A stretch of 64,000 bases of DNA, from contig NZ_SSMD01000006.1 in assembly GCF_004799325.1 (NCBI RefSeq), positions 210,394 through 274,393 on the forward strand, written 5' to 3'. The notes beneath the pieces are model-generated. The model made no database searches and was not told the DNA's origin. It saw only the letters and a program-made list of their open reading frames with translations. The DNA comes from Thalassobius vesicularis. GTDB taxonomy: Bacteria; Pseudomonadota; Alphaproteobacteria; Rhodobacterales; Rhodobacteraceae. Of this stretch, positions 17,835 through 27,446 are shown in pieces. Position 1 is the first letter of the stretch, and every line of letters starts with the position of its first letter. The translations under genes were made by a program, and so were the position numbers.

Positions 17835-17852
17835 TCGATATAAATAATCGAA
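17834..17852. promoter_or_regulatory. Inverted repeat, candidate LysR operator for dab genes
   Basis: TTCGAT (17834-17839) and ATCGAA (17847-17852) form a dyad with a 7-bp AT-rich spacer at the start codon of the lysR gene, about 90 bp before dabB. LysR proteins bind interrupted dyads of this size in divergent promoter regions and repress their own gene, which fits the position. Confidence 0.5.
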
Positions 17853-17942
17853 CGAAAACTCCATAACAATGAATTTTTCATGGCATTTGGGCTGTTCTAA
17901 GTGATCGGGGCAACGACATCCGAGACCCGAAGGAGCCCGATC

Positions 17943-19493
17943 ATGGCGTATCTGTATCTTCCCCTCGTCAGCCCGTTGGTGCTGCTGCTGGCCGCGTCTC
18001 TTGCAGCGCGTCACCCCGGCAAACGACCCGGCCGCGTGCCGCATCTGGCCGAGGTTGCTGCCTTTGCCGCCTTTGCCGTCGCGGTGCTGTCGGCGGGGGT
18101 GTTGGTGGTCAACGGCCCCGGCACCTCGGGGTTGATCGGGTTTGCCGGGGTGGGGCTGTCGGTGCGGCTGGATGCGGTCAGCGCGGTGATGCTGGTGCTG
18201 GTCAGCTTCATCGGGTGGATCGTGCTGCGCTACAGCCGGACCTATATGGACGGCGAGGCGCGGCAGGGTGCGTTCACCGGCTGGATGACGGTGACGCTGG
18301 CGGCGGTGCTGATGCTGGTGATGTCGGGCAATCTGGTGCAACTGTTCGCGGCGTGGATGCTGACCAGCCTGTCGCTGAACCGGCTGCTGCTGTTCTACCC
18401 CGAGCGTACCACGGCCCAGCGCGCCGCCCGCAAGAAGGCCGTCGTTGCGCGGCTGAGCGAAGGCGCTTTGGTGGGGGCGTTCGTGCTGCTGATCGCCACG
18501 ACCGGTAGCACGGATATCGCAACGGTGCTGGATTCGGCTCAGGCTGATTGGATGACGGTCGGCGCGGCGCTGATGTTGGCGATGGCGGCGGTTCTGGCCT
18601 CGGCCCAGTTTCCGCTGCACGGCTGGCTGACCGAGGTGATGGAGGCGCCGACGCCCGTTTCCGCGCTGCTGCATGCCGGGGTGATCAACGCGGGCGGGTA
18701 CCTGCTGGTGCGGTTCGCGGACGTGATGCTGCTGGCGCCCGGGGTGATGGCGCTGCTGGTCATGCTGGGCGGCTTCACGGCGCTGTTCGGCGGGCTGGTG
18801 ATGCTGACGCAACCGGCGGTCAAGACCTCGCTGGCGTGGTCGACGATTGCGCAGATGGCCTTCATGATGATGCAATGCGGGCTGGCGCTGTTCCCGCTGG
18901 CGCTGCTGCATATCGTGGCGCATTCGCTGTACAAGGCGCACGCGTTCCTGAGCTCGGGCACGGCGGTGCGCAATGTCGCCGCGATCCGCAGGCCCGGCCC
19001 GATCGCGGTGCCGAGCGCGCGCAACGTGCTGCTGGCCTTTGCCATCGCCATCGCGATTTACGCCGGTCTCGGCGCGGTTCTGGGGTTCGAGGGCAAGTCG
19101 GTTCAGGCCATCGCCCTGGGCGTGATCCTGATCTTTGGCGTGGCCTATCTGCTGGCGCAGGGCTTTGCGGATACCGCCCCGCGCGAGCTGATGCGGCGCA
19201 CCGTGGCCTATGCGCTGGTGACCTCGGTCAGCTATTTCGCGCTGCAACTGGTCGCGCTGTCGCTGACCGCCGGAACCCTGCCGCCGACCCCGGCCCCCGG
19301 CCCGCTGGAATGGGCGCTGATCGTGCTGGCGCTGGTCAGCTTTGGCGGCGTCGCGCTGGCGCAGGCGACGTTCCCGCTGTGGGCCTCGCACCCGGCGGCG
19401 GCGGGGCTGCGCGTGCACCTGACCAACGGACTTTATGCCAATGCCCTCTTTGACAGGCTGCTGGACGGTTGGTCCAGACGGTCGGCACTCTGA
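17943..19493 (+). CDS. dabB: DabB, NuoL-like proton-channel subunit of the DAB inorganic carbon pump
   Basis: Membrane subunit of the two-part DAB complex, which couples the cation gradient to CO2 hydration by DabA. The 516-residue protein is a proton-pumping NADH dehydrogenase subunit 5 relative. About 13 helices are apparent, with the antiporter-like core [33 protein letters not shown], and the His-Lys helix [19 protein letters not shown]. No other Nuo/Mrp genes are nearby, and it is followed 14 bp later by dabA, so it is not complex I. GAAGGAG precedes the ATG at 17943. Confidence 0.9.
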   Translation: MAYLYLPLVSPLVLLLAASLAARHPGKRPGRVPHLAEVAAFAAFAVAVLSAGVLVVNGPGTSGLIGFAGVGLSVRLDAVSAVMLVLVSFIGWIVLRYSRTYMDGEARQGAFTGWMTVTLAAVLMLVMSGNLVQLFAAWMLTSLSLNRLLLFYPERTTAQRAARKKAVVARLSEGALVGAFVLLIATTGSTDIATVLDSAQADWMTVGAALMLAMAAVLASAQFPLHGWLTEVMEAPTPVSALLHAGVINAGGYLLVRFADVMLLAPGVMALLVMLGGFTALFGGLVMLTQPAVKTSLAWSTIAQMAFMMMQCGLALFPLALLHIVAHSLYKAHAFLSSGTAVRNVAAIRRPGPIAVPSARNVLLAFAIAIAIYAGLGAVLGFEGKSVQAIALGVILIFGVAYLLAQGFADTAPRELMRRTVAYALVTSVSYFALQLVALSLTAGTLPPTPAPGPLEWALIVLALVSFGGVALAQATFPLWASHPAAAGLRVHLTNGLYANALFDRLLDGWSRRSAL

Positions 19494-19507
19494 AAGGAAC
19501 CTTGCTG

Positions 19508-21913
19508 ATGTTTGCAAAACTGGAATCCTATCCCGCCGCGCTGCTGGAACTGGTGGCCGTGGCCAACCAGTCCGCCAAGGCGATCCCGCCGCTGTTCCCG
19601 CTGTCGGCCTCGGTCGCGGTGAACCCGTTCCTGGGCCAGGCCGGAGAGCCGCTGGCCGTTACCGCCGCCCGTCTGGCGCGGGTCGGGGGTGCGCGGGTTG
19701 TGCCCGAGCGGTCCCATTGGGCCGCGAAATGGCAAGCCGGAGTAATCACCGAGGCGGACCTGCGTGAGGCGCTTGCTGCTGTAGCGGGGCGGTTCAACCT
19801 GCCCACGTTGGCGGAGGTCATGGAGGCCGCGCGCCAGCCCGCCCCCGCGCCCAAGGCACTGCCGACCGTGGCTGAACTGGCGGCCGAAGTGTCGGGGATT
19901 GATTGGCCCGAGCTGATCGACGACCGCATCGGCGCTTGGGCCGCTGGTCATTTCGATCAGGGGCAGGCGCTGTGGAAACAGGCCGACGCGGGCGGGCCGT
20001 TCAGCGCATGGCGCGAGTTTGCCACGCGCGATCTGACGCCGGAAATCCTTGGCCTGACAGGGTTTTGCGCCTTCGCGGCGGGGACCAACCGCTCGCATTG
20101 GCGGGCGATTGGCCGGGCGTCGGAACGGCTGGGGCTAAGCTCGGCTGCCGCGCCGACGGCGTTCCATCGCTGGCTGATGACGCTGGGCGGCTGGGCGCAA
20201 TACGGGCGCCATCTGCTGTGGCAGGCCGAGTTGGACGGCGTGCAGGACAGCACCGTGACCGAGCTGCTGGCCGTCCGGATGGTGTTCGACGAGGCGCTGT
20301 TCGATCTCTACGAAGACCAGATCGCCACCCGCTGGGCCGAGGCTGTCGCCGCGCATCAGGCTCCGGTCACGCCGTCGCGCGATCAGGTGATTGATGCGGT
20401 CTGGCAGGACGCGGCGGAGCGGGCGGAACAGCGGATTTTGGCGGGCAAGTTCGGGGGGGCGTCGCGCAAGGCTGCGGGGCGCCCGCAGGTGCAGGCGGCG
20501 TTCTGCATCGACGTCCGATCCGAGGTGTTCCGTCGCGCGCTGGAGGCGCAGGATGCGGGGATCGAGACGCTTGGATTTGCCGGCTTCTTTGGGCTGGCCA
20601 GCGCGCACAGGGCGGCGGGGTCCGATGTGATCGAGCGGCGCGGGCCGGTGCTGTTGCGGCCGGGTCTGGAGACGCGGGCGGCTGAACCAGTGCGGACTGA
20701 TCTGGCGCGGCGTACCTCGGCCCGGGCCAAGCGGGCTTGGGGGCGGTTCAAGCTGGCGGCGGTGTCGTCCTTTGCGTTTGTCGAGGCGACCGGGCCGCTT
20801 TACGCCGGTAAACTGGTGCGGGACGCGCTGGGGCTGGGCGGCCAGTCCGCGCCGGAACCCGCGCCGGTGCTGGACCCCGCGATCGGGCTGGAGGCGCGGG
20901 TTGGCATGGCCAGGACGGTGCTGACCGCGATGTCGCTGACCGAAGGGTTCGCGCCCATCGTTCTGCTGGCGGGTCACGGGGCCGAGGTGACCAACAACAC
21001 CCATGAAAGCGCGCTGCAATGTGGGGCCTGCGGTGGCTTTGCCGGCGACGTGAACGCGCGGTTGCTGGCGGGGGTGCTGAATGATGGCAACGTGCAGGCC
21101 GGACTGCGGGGGCAGGGGATCGAGATCCCCTTGGACACCGTATTCGTGGCGGCGTTGCACAACACGACGACCGACGCGGTGACGCTGTATGAGCGGGATT
21201 TGCCGGTGACCAAGCGGCCGGATGGCCTGAAGCAGCTGAAAAGCTGGCTGGCCAATGCGGGTGCCCTTGCCCGGGCCGAGCGGGCGCAGCGTTTGCCGCG
21301 CGCCTTGGCGGGGCGGGATGTGGCGCGGCGGGCGCGGGACTGGGCCGAAACGCGGCCCGAATGGGGGTTGGCCGGGTGCCGGGCCTTTGTCGCCGCCCCG
21401 CGCCACCGGACCGAGGGCGCGGACCTGTCCGGGCAGGCGTTCCTGCACACGTACGATTGGCGGCGTGACGATGGCTTTGCGGTGCTGGAACTGGTGATGA
21501 CCGCGCCTGTCGTGGTGGCCAGTTGGATCAGCCTGCAATATTACGGCTCGGCCGTGGCGCCGGACCTGTTCGGCGGTGGCAACAAGCTGCTGCATAATGT
21601 GGTCGGCGGCATCGGCGTGCTGGAGGGCAACAACGGCGCCCCGCGTCCGGGCCTGCCATGGCAATCGGTGCAGGACGGAGAGCGCCTGCAACACGACCCG
21701 TTGCGCCTGTCGGTGATCATTGAAGCCCCGCGTGAGGCAATGACGGATATCCTGAGCCGTCACCCGCAGGTGCGCGCGCTGTTCGACAACGGCTGGCTGC
21801 ACCTGATGGCCATGGACGATCACGGCCAGCTGGCCTGGCGCTATCGCGGTGATCTGAAATGGACGCGGATCGCCGCCCCCGCTGAGAAGGCGCAGTCGAT
21901 CGCAGCGGAATAG
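19508..21913 (+). CDS. dabA: DabA, zinc carbonic-anhydrase-like subunit of the DAB pump (DUF2309)
   Basis: Cytoplasmic subunit that hydrates CO2 to bicarbonate in one direction when bound to DabB. The 801-residue protein opens with [19 protein letters not shown], as DUF2309 proteins do. The zinc-site residues known from Halothiobacillus DabA are visible: Cys and Asp in [17 protein letters not shown] (about residue 330), His in [16 protein letters not shown] and Cys in [19 protein letters not shown]. The conserved C-terminal [23 protein letters not shown] is also present. Start chosen at ATG 19508 after AAAGGAA. Intact, of normal length. Confidence 0.93.
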   Translation: MFAKLESYPAALLELVAVANQSAKAIPPLFPLSASVAVNPFLGQAGEPLAVTAARLARVGGARVVPERSHWAAKWQAGVITEADLREALAAVAGRFNLPTLAEVMEAARQPAPAPKALPTVAELAAEVSGIDWPELIDDRIGAWAAGHFDQGQALWKQADAGGPFSAWREFATRDLTPEILGLTGFCAFAAGTNRSHWRAIGRASERLGLSSAAAPTAFHRWLMTLGGWAQYGRHLLWQAELDGVQDSTVTELLAVRMVFDEALFDLYEDQIATRWAEAVAAHQAPVTPSRDQVIDAVWQDAAERAEQRILAGKFGGASRKAAGRPQVQAAFCIDVRSEVFRRALEAQDAGIETLGFAGFFGLASAHRAAGSDVIERRGPVLLRPGLETRAAEPVRTDLARRTSARAKRAWGRFKLAAVSSFAFVEATGPLYAGKLVRDALGLGGQSAPEPAPVLDPAIGLEARVGMARTVLTAMSLTEGFAPIVLLAGHGAEVTNNTHESALQCGACGGFAGDVNARLLAGVLNDGNVQAGLRGQGIEIPLDTVFVAALHNTTTDAVTLYERDLPVTKRPDGLKQLKSWLANAGALARAERAQRLPRALAGRDVARRARDWAETRPEWGLAGCRAFVAAPRHRTEGADLSGQAFLHTYDWRRDDGFAVLELVMTAPVVVASWISLQYYGSAVAPDLFGGGNKLLHNVVGGIGVLEGNNGAPRPGLPWQSVQDGERLQHDPLRLSVIIEAPREAMTDILSRHPQVRALFDNGWLHLMAMDDHGQLAWRYRGDLKWTRIAAPAEKAQSIAAE

Positions 21914-22015
21914 CCATGCCCCCAGCCCGGCGATGATTGTCGCGGTTTCCCATCCCTCCTTGCACCCGGCCCCCCAAGCCCCTAGTAAGACAGTAGCAAA
22001 TAAGGGAGTGCTCGT

Positions 22016-23245
22016 ATGCGTCGAGTAGTGGTCACCGGGCTGGGCGTCGTGTCGTCCATCGGGAACAATGCCGCAGAGGTTCTGGCCTCGCTGAAAGCCG
22101 GGAAATCCGGTATCACCGCCAACGAGGCGATGAAGGAACACGGGTTCCGCAGCCAGATCGCGGGCGACGTGAAGCTGGACATCACCGAGCATGTCGACAA
22201 GCGCACGCTGCGCTTCATGGGGCCGGGCGCGGCCTATGCCTATATCGCGATGGGGCAGGCGATTGCCGATGCCGGTCTGGAGGAGGCCGATATCGTCAAC
22301 CCGCGCACCGGTCTGGTGGCAGGGTCGGGCGGTCCGTCGACCAGCGCGCTGTTCGCGGCACATCAGGTGGCCCTGTCGTCGGGCGCGACCAAGCGGATCG
22401 GGCCGTTCGCGGTGCCGAAATGCATGAGCTCGACCATCTCGGCCAACCTGTCGACGGCCTACAAGATCAAGGGCATCAACTATTCGATCACCTCGGCCTG
22501 CTCGACCTCGCTGCATTGCATCGGCAACGCGGCGGAACAGATCATGCTGGGCAAGCAGGACGTGATGTTTGCCGGCGGCGGCGAGGAACTGGACTGGACC
22601 CTGTCCTGCCTGTTCGACGCGATGGGCGCTATGTCGTCCAAGTATAACGACACGCCGGACCGCGCGAGCCGCGCGTTCGACGCCAACCGTGACGGGTTCG
22701 TCATCGGTGGCGGCGGCGCGATCCTGGTGCTGGAAGAGCTGAGCCATGCGCTGGCCCGCGGCGCCAAGATTTACGCCGAAGTGACCGGCTATGCGGCGAC
22801 CTCGGACGGCCACGACATGGTCGCCCCCTCGGGCGAAGGCGGCGAGCGCGCGATGCGCCTGGCTCTGCAGTCGCTGGAGGCTGGCCGCAAGGTCGGCTAC
22901 ATCAACGCGCACGGCACCTCGACCCCGGTGGGCGATGTCGGCGAGGTTGAGGCGGTGCGCCGCGTCTTTGGCGAAGGTAACACGCCGCTGATTTCGTCGA
23001 CCAAGTCGATGACCGGTCACAGCCAGGGCGCGACGGGCGCTCAGGAAGCAGCCTACTGCCTGCTGATGCTGGAGAACGACTTCATCGCGCCCTCGATCAA
23101 CGTGGAAACGCTGGATCCGGCGATCAACGCGGGCGAGATCGCGACGAAACTGGTGGAAAATGCGGGCCTGGATACGGTGATGACCAACAGTTTCGGCTTT
23201 GGCGGCACCAACGGTTCGATGCTGCTGTCGAAATACCGCGGCTGA
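22016..23245 (+). CDS. fabB: 3-oxoacyl-ACP synthase I FabB
   Basis: Elongates the cis-unsaturated acyl-ACP made by FabA. The 409-residue thiolase-fold condensing enzyme has its nucleophile Cys in SITSACSTSLHCIGNAA and the two His in YINAHGTSTPVGDVGE and TKSMTGHSQGATGAQE. AAGGGAGTG precedes the ATG. It sits 102 bp after dabA and 103 bp before fabI; a twin hairpin separates the last two. Usually fabB follows fabA directly in related genomes, so the dab genes interrupt the pair. Confidence 0.95.
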   Translation: MRRVVVTGLGVVSSIGNNAAEVLASLKAGKSGITANEAMKEHGFRSQIAGDVKLDITEHVDKRTLRFMGPGAAYAYIAMGQAIADAGLEEADIVNPRTGLVAGSGGPSTSALFAAHQVALSSGATKRIGPFAVPKCMSSTISANLSTAYKIKGINYSITSACSTSLHCIGNAAEQIMLGKQDVMFAGGGEELDWTLSCLFDAMGAMSSKYNDTPDRASRAFDANRDGFVIGGGGAILVLEELSHALARGAKIYAEVTGYAATSDGHDMVAPSGEGGERAMRLALQSLEAGRKVGYINAHGTSTPVGDVGEVEAVRRVFGEGNTPLISSTKSMTGHSQGATGAQEAAYCLLMLENDFIAPSINVETLDPAINAGEIATKLVENAGLDTVMTNSFGFGGTNGSMLLSKYRG

Positions 23246-23253
23246 GGTCGGCG

Positions 23254-23300
23254 CCGCTTTCTTGCAAAGAAAGCGGTCCGAAATCTTTGAAAGATTTCGG
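23254..23300. repeat. Twin perfect hairpins between fabB and fabI
   Basis: Two consecutive 10-bp stems with 3-base loops: CCGCTTTCTT-GCA-AAGAAAGCGG and, one base later, CCGAAATCTT-TGA-AAGATTTCGG. They follow the fabB stop by 8 bp. No T-run follows, so this may be an mRNA-stabilising or intergenic repeat element rather than a terminator. Confidence 0.75.
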
Positions 23301-23348
23301 GGCCGGGCCGAAAGAGATACTGTCAGCCTGTTGGTTTGAGGGGGATAA

Positions 23349-24137
23349 ATGTCTGCACTTGCTGGAAAACGCGGCCTGATCATGGGCGTGGCGAATGAGC
23401 GCTCCATCGCTTGGGGCATTGCTAAGGCGATGGCCGAGGCCGGGGCCGAGCTGGCCTTCACCTATCAGGGCGAAGCCTTCGGCAAACGGCTGGAGCCGCT
23501 GGCAGCCTCGGTCGGGTCGGATTTCATGGTCGATGTGGATGTGACCGACGACGCCTCGCTGGACGCGGCGTTCAAGGGTCTGAAAGAGCGTTGGGACCAC
23601 CTGGATTTCCTGGTTCACGCCATCGCCTATTCCGACAAGAACGAGCTGACAGGGCGCTTCATCAACACCTCGCGCGAGAATTTCAAACAGTCGTTGGATA
23701 TCTCCTGCTACTCGCTGATCGAGGTGTCGCGCCGCGCCTACCCGATGATGAAGCAAAACGGCGGCACCATCCTGACGCTGACTTACGGCGGCTCGAACCG
23801 CGTGACGCCGAACTACAACGTGATGGGCGTTGCCAAGGCAGCGCTGGAATCGGCCACGCGCTACCTGGCGAACGACCTCGGCCCGGACGGAATTCGCGTC
23901 AACGCGATCTCGCCCGGCCCGATGAAGACGCTGGCCGGTGCCGCGATCGGCGGTGCGCGCAAGACCTTCAAACACACCGACATGAACGCCCCCATGCGCG
24001 CCAACGCCACTTTGGAGGCCGTGGGCGGTACGGCGGTCTATCTGGCCTCGGACGCGGGCGCCTGCACTACCGGCGAGATCATCCACGTGGATGGCGGTTT
24101 CCACGTTCTGGGCATGCCGCAGGCGGAAAACCTCTGA
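23349..24137 (+). CDS. fabI: Enoyl-ACP reductase FabI
   Basis: NADH-dependent reduction of trans-2-enoyl-ACP, the last step of each elongation round. The 262-residue short-chain dehydrogenase starts GKRGLIMGVANERSIAWGIAKA, the FabI-specific cofactor motif. The catalytic Tyr-x6-Lys is in NYNVMGVAKAALES, and the flexible substrate loop is SPGPMKTLAGAAIGG. It is the target class of triclosan-type inhibitors; resistance cannot be judged from this sequence alone. It closes the fab block. Confidence 0.95.
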   Translation: MSALAGKRGLIMGVANERSIAWGIAKAMAEAGAELAFTYQGEAFGKRLEPLAASVGSDFMVDVDVTDDASLDAAFKGLKERWDHLDFLVHAIAYSDKNELTGRFINTSRENFKQSLDISCYSLIEVSRRAYPMMKQNGGTILTLTYGGSNRVTPNYNVMGVAKAALESATRYLANDLGPDGIRVNAISPGPMKTLAGAAIGGARKTFKHTDMNAPMRANATLEAVGGTAVYLASDAGACTTGEIIHVDGGFHVLGMPQAENL

Positions 24138-24172
24138 AACGGTTAAATCAGTTTAAGCGTTGAGCAAGGAAT

Positions 24173-24312
24173 GGGGGCGCTGCCCCCGCGCCTGCGGCGC
24201 TCCCCCGGGATATTTGCGAAAAGAAGAAGACATGGGCACGTGCTTGGCCTTCTTCTTTTTTCAAATATCCCGGGGATGAATTGGCCGAAGGCCAAGAAGG
24301 GGCAGCGCCCCT
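24173..24312. repeat. Full-length AAATATCC intergenic repeat (family A)
   Basis: Nested inverted repeat filling the gap between fabI and the unknown leftward gene. Outer arms are GGGGCGCTGCCCC (24174-24186) and its exact reverse complement (24299-24311). Inner arms are CCCCGGGATATTTG plus a GAAAAGAAGAAG tract (24203-24230) and the matching CTTCTTCTTTTTTC plus AAATATCCCGGGG (24248-24275). It can fold into a long cruciform or hairpin and could terminate both converging genes. A close relative lies at 49.25 kb. Confidence 0.85.
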
Positions 24313-24316
24313 TTTT

Positions 24317-25183
24317 CTAGAACCATTGGCCGGGTTCCATCAGGCCGAGGTCCAGAAGTTGGCCGGAGTGCCACTGAAACCGTGCTGAATTGTGCCATCG
24401 GAAGCTGTCGATGCCGAAGGTCGAGCCGGGGTTGCGTTTCAGCGCCTTGGCGGTGCGGAAGCTGCAGATCGCGGCGGTCAGGTTGTGGTGCCACTGGCAG
24501 GAAAAGGTGTTGTATTCCGCTTGGTTGAACGTGTGATCGGCGCAGAGCACCAGTCCCGGCGCGGATTTGAACAGGCCGATGCGGTCGATCTTGCGACGGG
24601 CGGGGGGGATGTGTTCCTCGAACCGCCAGCGCAGGCCGCCGTAGAAATCCAGTTGGCGCTCTTTCGGGTGGCCGGTTTTGGCATCTTTGCGGGCCAGGGC
24701 GTAATAGCCGGTCTTGTCCAGCCAGGCCTCGTCCAGCGACACGGCGTTGGGGTGTTGCCAGAGGTCGCTGGCGTAGAGGTCAATGACATAGCACAGCATC
24801 GCGTCGCGGCGTTCTTCGGTGTGGAAGGCCAGCATTTCGCCGATGCTGCGGTGTTCGCAGAACGGGTAAAACAGGTATTCGGCGTTGAAGCCGTAATACA
24901 TCCAGATCCCCGGCGCTGCCGCGATCACGCGGTTGATGGCGCGGATTGCGTCCTCGGTCGCCAGGGTGTCGTAGGGGACGCGGTGGATGCGTTCGGCCAC
25001 GTCCTCGGCTAGGGCAAAGCTGTCGGGCATGAAACTGACCACCGCGCGGAACCCGCAATCCAGGTGGTGGCGCAGGGTCGAGTCGATCTCGGTCTCGTCC
25101 TCGCAGAAGATCAGGGCGACGGGACCTTTTTGCAGGGCTTGGGTGCCCTGTTTCAGAAAATCGTCAAGCCCTGCATATCGCAT
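24317..25183 (-). CDS. Uncharacterised protein, possibly a glycosyltransferase-like fold
   Basis: A 288-residue soluble protein without signal peptide or membrane helices. The opening ALIFCEDETEIDSTLRHHLDCGFRAVVSFMPD resembles the start of family 2-type glycosyltransferases that begin with a strand, an acidic cluster and a helix, but no clear DxD metal motif follows, so this is tentative. It is rich in Trp, Tyr and His in the C-terminal half (CQWHHNLTAAICSF, DSFRWHNSARFQWHSGQ). ATG 25183 is chosen because the upstream part looks non-coding. The gene is a single leftward unit ending at the family A repeat. Confidence 0.6.
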   Translation of the reverse strand: MRYAGLDDFLKQGTQALQKGPVALIFCEDETEIDSTLRHHLDCGFRAVVSFMPDSFALAEDVAERIHRVPYDTLATEDAIRAINRVIAAAPGIWMYYGFNAEYLFYPFCEHRSIGEMLAFHTEERRDAMLCYVIDLYASDLWQHPNAVSLDEAWLDKTGYYALARKDAKTGHPKERQLDFYGGLRWRFEEHIPPARRKIDRIGLFKSAPGLVLCADHTFNQAEYNTFSCQWHHNLTAAICSFRTAKALKRNPGSTFGIDSFRWHNSARFQWHSGQLLDLGLMEPGQWF

Positions 25184-25297
25184 CGTTTTTCGCCCGTTTT
25201 CGCCAGTGCCAGAGTCACTTAATTCCCGCTGCATTGCAAGGCGTGGTCATTCTGGTATACGCAGCGCCTTGAAAATGCGTGAACGGGGTCCGGCGAC

Positions 25298-26617
25298 ATG
25301 AGCGACGTGAAGAAACTCTATATCAAGACCTATGGCTGCCAGATGAACGTCTATGACAGCGAGCGGATGGCCGAGGTCATGGGCGGGTCGGGCTATGTGA
25401 CCACGGACAGCCCCGATGACGCCGACATGATCCTGCTGAACACCTGCCACATCCGCGAAAAGGCGGCTGAGAAAGTGTATTCGGAGCTGGGCCGCTTCAA
25501 GCCGCTGAAGGCCGCGAAGCCCGATCTGAAGATCGGCGTGGCGGGCTGTGTCGCTCAGGCCGAGGGCGAAGAGATCATGGCGCGCCAGCCGCTGGTCGAT
25601 CTGGTGGTGGGGCCGCAGTCGTACCACCGTCTGCCGCAGCTGGAGGCGAAGGCGCGCGCCGGGGGCAAGGCGCTGGACACCGACTTCCCCGAGGAAGACA
25701 AGTTCGAGAAGCTGAAGGACCGCCCCAAGGCGCAACGCGGGCCGACTGCGTTTCTGACCGTGCAGGAGGGCTGCGACAAGTTCTGTGCCTTCTGCGTGGT
25801 GCCCTATACTCGCGGGGCCGAAGTCAGCCGCCCGGTCGATCGCATTCTGGCCGAGGCGCGCGATCTGGTGGAGCGTGGCGTGCGCGAGATCACCCTGCTG
25901 GGGCAGAACGTGAATGCCTATCACGGCGCCGGGCCGGATGGGGATTGGACGCTGGCTCAGCTGATCTGGGCGCTGGACAAGGTGGACGGGCTGGAGCGTA
26001 TCCGGTTCACGACCAGCCACCCCAATGACATGAGCGATGACCTGATCGCGGCGCATGGGGAATGCAGCAAGCTGATGCCGTACCTGCATTTGCCGGTGCA
26101 GTCGGGTTCGAACAAGATTCTGAAGCGGATGAACCGCTCGCACACCGCCGAAAGCTATCTGAAGCTGATCGAGCGTATCCGCGAAGCCCGCCCCGATATC
26201 CTGATGTCGGGTGACTTCATCGTTGGTTTCCCCGAAGAGACCGAGGCCGATTTCCAGGACACGATGGAGCTGATCCGCGCGGTGAATTACGGGCAGGCGT
26301 TCAGCTTCAAATACTCGACCCGCCCCGGCACCCCGGCGGCGGAACGTGCTCAGGTCGATGATGCAGAGGCAAGCGACCGCCTGACCCGTTTGCAGGCGCT
26401 GATCACTCAGCAGCAGCGTGCCGTGCAGGACAGCATGGTCGGCCGCGAGGTGCAGGTTCTGTTCGAAAAGCCGGGTCGTCTGGACGGCCAGATGGTGGGC
26501 AAATCGGAATACCTGCACGCGGTCCACGTCGCGGATGCACAGGCCGCGCGGGGTGATATAGCGCGCGTCAGAATCGTCGAAAGCGGCCCCAATTCGCTGG
26601 CGGGCGTTCTGGCCTGA
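25298..26617 (+). CDS. miaB: tRNA-2-methylthio-N6-dimethylallyladenosine synthase MiaB
   Basis: Radical SAM enzyme that adds the methylthio group to i6A37 of tRNAs reading UNN codons. In 439 residues: N-terminal UPF0004 domain with the first cluster cysteines ([34 protein letters not shown]), radical SAM motif [15 protein letters not shown], and a C-terminal TRAM domain ([21 protein letters not shown]). All six cluster cysteines are present. Stands alone on the plus strand. Confidence 0.96.
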   Translation: MSDVKKLYIKTYGCQMNVYDSERMAEVMGGSGYVTTDSPDDADMILLNTCHIREKAAEKVYSELGRFKPLKAAKPDLKIGVAGCVAQAEGEEIMARQPLVDLVVGPQSYHRLPQLEAKARAGGKALDTDFPEEDKFEKLKDRPKAQRGPTAFLTVQEGCDKFCAFCVVPYTRGAEVSRPVDRILAEARDLVERGVREITLLGQNVNAYHGAGPDGDWTLAQLIWALDKVDGLERIRFTTSHPNDMSDDLIAAHGECSKLMPYLHLPVQSGSNKILKRMNRSHTAESYLKLIERIREARPDILMSGDFIVGFPEETEADFQDTMELIRAVNYGQAFSFKYSTRPGTPAAERAQVDDAEASDRLTRLQALITQQQRAVQDSMVGREVQVLFEKPGRLDGQMVGKSEYLHAVHVADAQAARGDIARVRIVESGPNSLAGVLA

Positions 26618-26856
26618 TCCACCCCGGTGCGGGTTTTGGTGCGCGATCCGGCGATTTCGCTGTGATCGTGTACAATCAGGTTCGCGCCATATGTATTGTT
26701 GGGCTGCGGTCTACAATATCTGGTGGAATCTCCTTCACATAAGCGGCATCTCTGATAGAGTGTCGGTATTCTTTTCGTGTCGGAACCAATAATTCCGTGC
26801 CTTTTGGTCTTGGATGGTCAGGTTCCCGCTGGGATATCAGATAAAGGACAGGGGCT

Positions 26857-27432
26857 GTGTCGAAATTGGTTTCAAAAGCGCTGCAGGCGGTATTCGTCGG
26901 CGCCGTGGTTGCCGGGATGAGCGCGGGTGCCGCCTTGGCTCAGCAATACAAAAGCAATGCCCAGGTCGTTGACGGCGAACGCTATGTTCCCACGATCTGG
27001 ATTGACCCGGATGGCTGCGAGCATTGGGTCATGGATGACGGCGCCGAAGGCTACATGGACAACCACCTGACCCGCGATGGCCGCCCGGTGTGTCACCCCG
27101 TCAACGTCTGCGGCGTGATGAACAGTGATCAGCTGTTTGCGACCGACAGCTACCGGATCGGTGCGGCTGGCAAGGCAAAGCTGCAATCGTTCTTCAAGCA
27201 GTCCAAGGCCCGTGCGTACATCATCGCGGGGCACACGGACAGCCGCGCGTCTGACGAATACAACATGCGCCTCAGCTTCAACCGGGCCAAATCGGTGGCG
27301 CGGGTTGCCTCGGGCGTCGGGGCGAACGTGATCGACGTGCGCGGTTATGGCGAGCGGATGCCCAAGGTGCCCAACACGAGCGCGGCCAACATGCAGAAGA
27401 ACCGTCGCGTCGAAATCATCTGTGTGCAGTGA
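26857..27432 (+). CDS. Secreted OmpA-domain protein with an N-terminal two-cysteine domain
   Basis: A 191-residue periplasmic or outer-membrane-linked protein. Residues 1-28 are a Sec signal peptide ending GAALA. Residues 47-79 form a short domain with the pattern IWIDPDGCEHWVMDDG...GRPVC. Residues 95-190 are an OmpA C-terminal peptidoglycan-binding domain (YIIAGHTDSRASDEYNMRLSFNRA, ending NRRVEI). The start is GTG at 26857, after ATAAAGGA. The next gene, 14 bp on, repeats the same two-cysteine domain in a lipoprotein. The 239-bp gap before the gene shows no confident promoter by eye. Confidence 0.85.
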   Translation: MSKLVSKALQAVFVGAVVAGMSAGAALAQQYKSNAQVVDGERYVPTIWIDPDGCEHWVMDDGAEGYMDNHLTRDGRPVCHPVNVCGVMNSDQLFATDSYRIGAAGKAKLQSFFKQSKARAYIIAGHTDSRASDEYNMRLSFNRAKSVARVASGVGANVIDVRGYGERMPKVPNTSAANMQKNRRVEIICVQ

Positions 27433-27446
27433 GCGAGGGAATCCAC

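Noticed and set aside
17835..19517. Possible 560-residue N-terminal extension of the LysR protein
   Set aside because: The extension is antisense to dabB and Arg/Gln-rich; the LysR DNA-binding domain begins at the chosen start.
20135..23461. 1108-codon open frame on the minus strand across dabA and fabB
   Set aside because: It is antisense to two clear genes, is rich in Arg/His/Gln low-complexity text, and has no family resemblance. High GC makes such shadows common.
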